DNA of 64,000 nt from Peronospora farinosa (Eukaryota > Oomycota > Peronosporomycetes > Peronosporales > Peronosporaceae). The position numbers and the translations under genes were made by a program. The stretch is taken from NCBI GenBank assembly GCA_947646735.1, contig CANTFK010000663.1, forward strand, positions 179,675 through 243,674. The letters are read 5' to 3'. How positions within the stretch are numbered: the first letter of the stretch is position 1; every line of letters starts with the position of its first letter. The notes beneath the pieces were generated by a model. The model was not told the origin of the DNA. It made no database searches and was given only the letters and a program-made list of their open reading frames with translations. Positions 62,009 to 64,000 of the stretch are shown in pieces.

Positions 62009-64000
62009 TACTACGGCCACAGCTGGGTGAGATCATTCACCAACCGATAGTCGATACACAATCGAATATCGACCCCATTCTTCTTTACGATAATCACAAT
62101 TGGGCTGGCCCATGGCGAGGTGGAAGGCTGAATGATCTTTGCCGATAACAGTCCCTTGATCAGGTCGGCTAGCTTCTCTCTAAATTGAGGGGCCACCTTC
62201 CGTACGCGTTGCGCGATCGGTCTTGCGTTCCCCACATCGATATCGCATATCGCTCCTCGGGCGGCCGGGGGTAAAGCGTTACCTTTGCCCATCAGCAGAT
62301 GTCGTTTCTTCCATATTATTTGTCGCAACCGGTCCACCTCTTCGGGAGTGTTCCCATCTGGATCAGGAATCTGTATATCTTCTAACACAATGCCTTCAGA
62401 TGAGGGGTCCACTTCCGGTACGACCGCCCACCCTGGCCTTATGTCTTCGGCCCAACGTTCCCCACTCTCGAAAGAACACACCTGGTCATCTGCCTGTAAC
62501 AAGTCTACCGGTTTGGCTTCCTTCTCATTGGTGGTGGTCACTGCATGTAGGTCTTCTTTAGCTACACTCCGCTCCTGGGCGGACCCCTTCTGCCAATTCA
62601 CCTTCTCTTCGCACGGTTGTTCTTCTCTGTCGGGTACCGGTTGGTGTGCCATATTCATTATTGAGGCTGGGGCCGCTGGTCGCTGTAAGATGTGTGATGG
62701 AGTCTCATACTCTGATCTCTCCACTAGTGGCCCCTCTTACTCTTCCGTTGGGTCGACCTAATGGTCGACTTGGTCAGTGGTAGATTCGTAAGCCATATTT
62801 ATCTATTCCGAATATCTTCGAGAGCCCACCGAGAAAAACCCTGGCGTTCTTGGCACTTGATCCCTGGTCAACCACATACCTATCTTGGTATCCTCGTGTA
62901 ATATCAAGAGGCGAAGGCTGACGTTGGTTATCCTCAGAAATATGTTTACGTCCTATCCCTTCGATCAAGGTGGTCGCCCATCGTTCACCTCTCATGAACC
63001 ACAATTTCCACTGTTCTGAGGTCGATCTTTTGAGAGGCACTTCCGTACATCCTCCAACAGGTATCTGTACATACCGACCCAGCTTCACATCCGATACTCA
63101 ATATATGGTAAAGCGTCCTTCACCCGGTCAATTGTACTCGAGCTTCATCGGGGAGACAGAGGGTTCATTTGCCAAGTCTAACCGTATACCGGCGGGGACC
63201 ATGAAATCCATCCCCAAAATTGCGTCTTGACCCACCATAGGGCCTACCCACACCTTTAAGATGTACACCAAGTTCCCATTCAGAGTGACCTTGATGCGAG
63301 TGGGCCCCTCCGTAGTATATACGGCTTCCCCAATACCATACACTGTTGTCGTTCACTTTCATCAATTTGGCAGCCTACCTTACGAGCAAAGGCGATATCC
63401 AGGATGGATATCTCGGCACCAGTATCGAACAACAAATCTGCATGGTCGTTGTTGACCTTTCCAGAGGCTTTCGCTTGCCTGAAACATTTAGTGGGGGCGT
63501 GGTATATCCAGTACCCCCTAGACTCGCCTGCCAATAAGTCCAACTCCATTACTGCATTTTCTCGGGCAAAATTGTTAGGCTTATTCAAAGAAGCAACATG
63601 GACCAAAGGGTAATTTCCAATCTTCGATATATTCCCAATCTTAACTGGCATACCCATCTCCTCCTTGGGCTGTTTTTCCACATATGCAAAGATACAACAA
63701 TTAGAACGCTCGGCTCGTACCAGATTCAAACCTGGCGAGCTTCCTAATTTGCCATCTTCTCGAGTTTCTCCGGGAACATTGCTGCATGCTTGGCTGGGTT
63801 ATACCATTGACGGAACAAATTGTAGAACTCCTCCATCTGGCACTTCCCAATCTCGTGAATCTCTCCACAACCCCGGCATACAAACAGGAATCGATCTGAT
63901 GGATGACCATTTCTTCCAGGTCAATCGTTTCCAACAATTCAGATCTCCGTGTTTCTTGGACCCTCAATAAGCACATCTTGTATTTGGGACCGCTGACGAC
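62009..64000 (-). mobile_element. A-type Gypsy fragment (gag end to reverse transcriptase), running off the window
   Basis: Minus strand, close to the nested A element. 63976-63701 holds the zinc-knuckle end in broken frames. 63729-63280 has NLVRAERSNCCIFAYVEKQP, ELDLLAGESRGYW and the protease LLFDTGAEISILDIAFARKV (DTG, where A has DSG). 63343-63128 and 63088-62774 follow. 62724-62011 has the acidic linker, HLLMGKGNALPPAARGA and the reverse-transcriptase start VDIRLCIDYRLVNDLTQL. It ends abruptly at about 62009, so the rest of pol is missing here. It lacks the tandem duplication seen at 31428 in A. Confidence 0.85.

Noticed and set aside
1..64000. CRISPR arrays, bacterial operons or ribosome binding sites
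   Set aside because: The tandem repeats seen are LTR or coding minisatellites without unique spacers, and spliced genes show a eukaryotic nuclear genome.
1..64000. tRNA or rRNA genes
   Set aside because: No cloverleaf with intact T-loop and acceptor or rRNA-like text was noticed by eye; a covariance-model scan would be needed to be certain.

Overview
The window looks like nuclear DNA of an oomycete, most likely Peronosporales (Phytophthora or downy mildew type). The evidence is gene families and structures typical of that group: TKL kinases with a leucine-rich-repeat ectodomain, PX-domain proteins with acidic repeats, short 65-90 bp introns with GTACGT-type donors, a GCTCATTT-type core promoter, and Gypsy LTR retrotransposons with a chromodomain or a second RNase H. 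The species cannot be told from the sequence alone.

Left gene block (1-6110): a saccharopine-dehydrogenase-like oxidoreductase (cut by the window edge), a three-exon glutaredoxin, a three-exon RBM26/27-like RNA-binding protein sharing a 224 bp divergent promoter with the glutaredoxin, and a single-exon asparagine synthetase. Spliced coordinates were worked out by hand for the intron-bearing genes and all joints keep frame.

Transposon block (about 6860-43760): three Gypsy groups, called A, B and D here. The left part (6863-18790) is a decayed pile-up: an A-type gag/protease remnant, a B-type element in pieces on the + strand, a solo A-type LTR with 4-bp target duplication, and two or three copies of an unassigned LTR-like repeat. 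The right part is a three-level nest: D (minus strand, about 20560-43763) is interrupted in its integrase by B (minus, 21696-38962, 5-bp duplication CTTAA), which is interrupted between protease and reverse transcriptase by A (plus, 26419-36026, 4-bp duplication CCGC). Removing one copy of each duplication restores the interrupted reading frames exactly, so insertion order was D, then B, then A. A second, inverted copy of the D integrase tail (18790-19415) faces the D element across a 1.15 kb spacer. Every element is broken by frameshifts or stops.

Right gene block (44706-59833): a 1110-residue acidic protein ending in a PX domain, a P4-type ATPase (phospholipid flippase), a short PX protein with an N-terminal MGCAQS acylation signal, and a four-exon LRR receptor-like TKL kinase. 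PX domains bind phosphoinositides and flippases set lipid asymmetry, so the first three form a membrane-lipid neighbourhood, although no shared regulation is visible. A decayed acidic-repeat sequence lies between the large PX gene and the flippase. From 62009 to the right edge lies another A-type fragment on the minus strand.

The most notable items are the base-exact nested insertions, antisense open frames with coiled-coil character in the 3' part of B, B-like and D elements, a second RNase H in A that has lost a catalytic aspartate, and the extreme turnover of the A-type LTR around an internal minisatellite.
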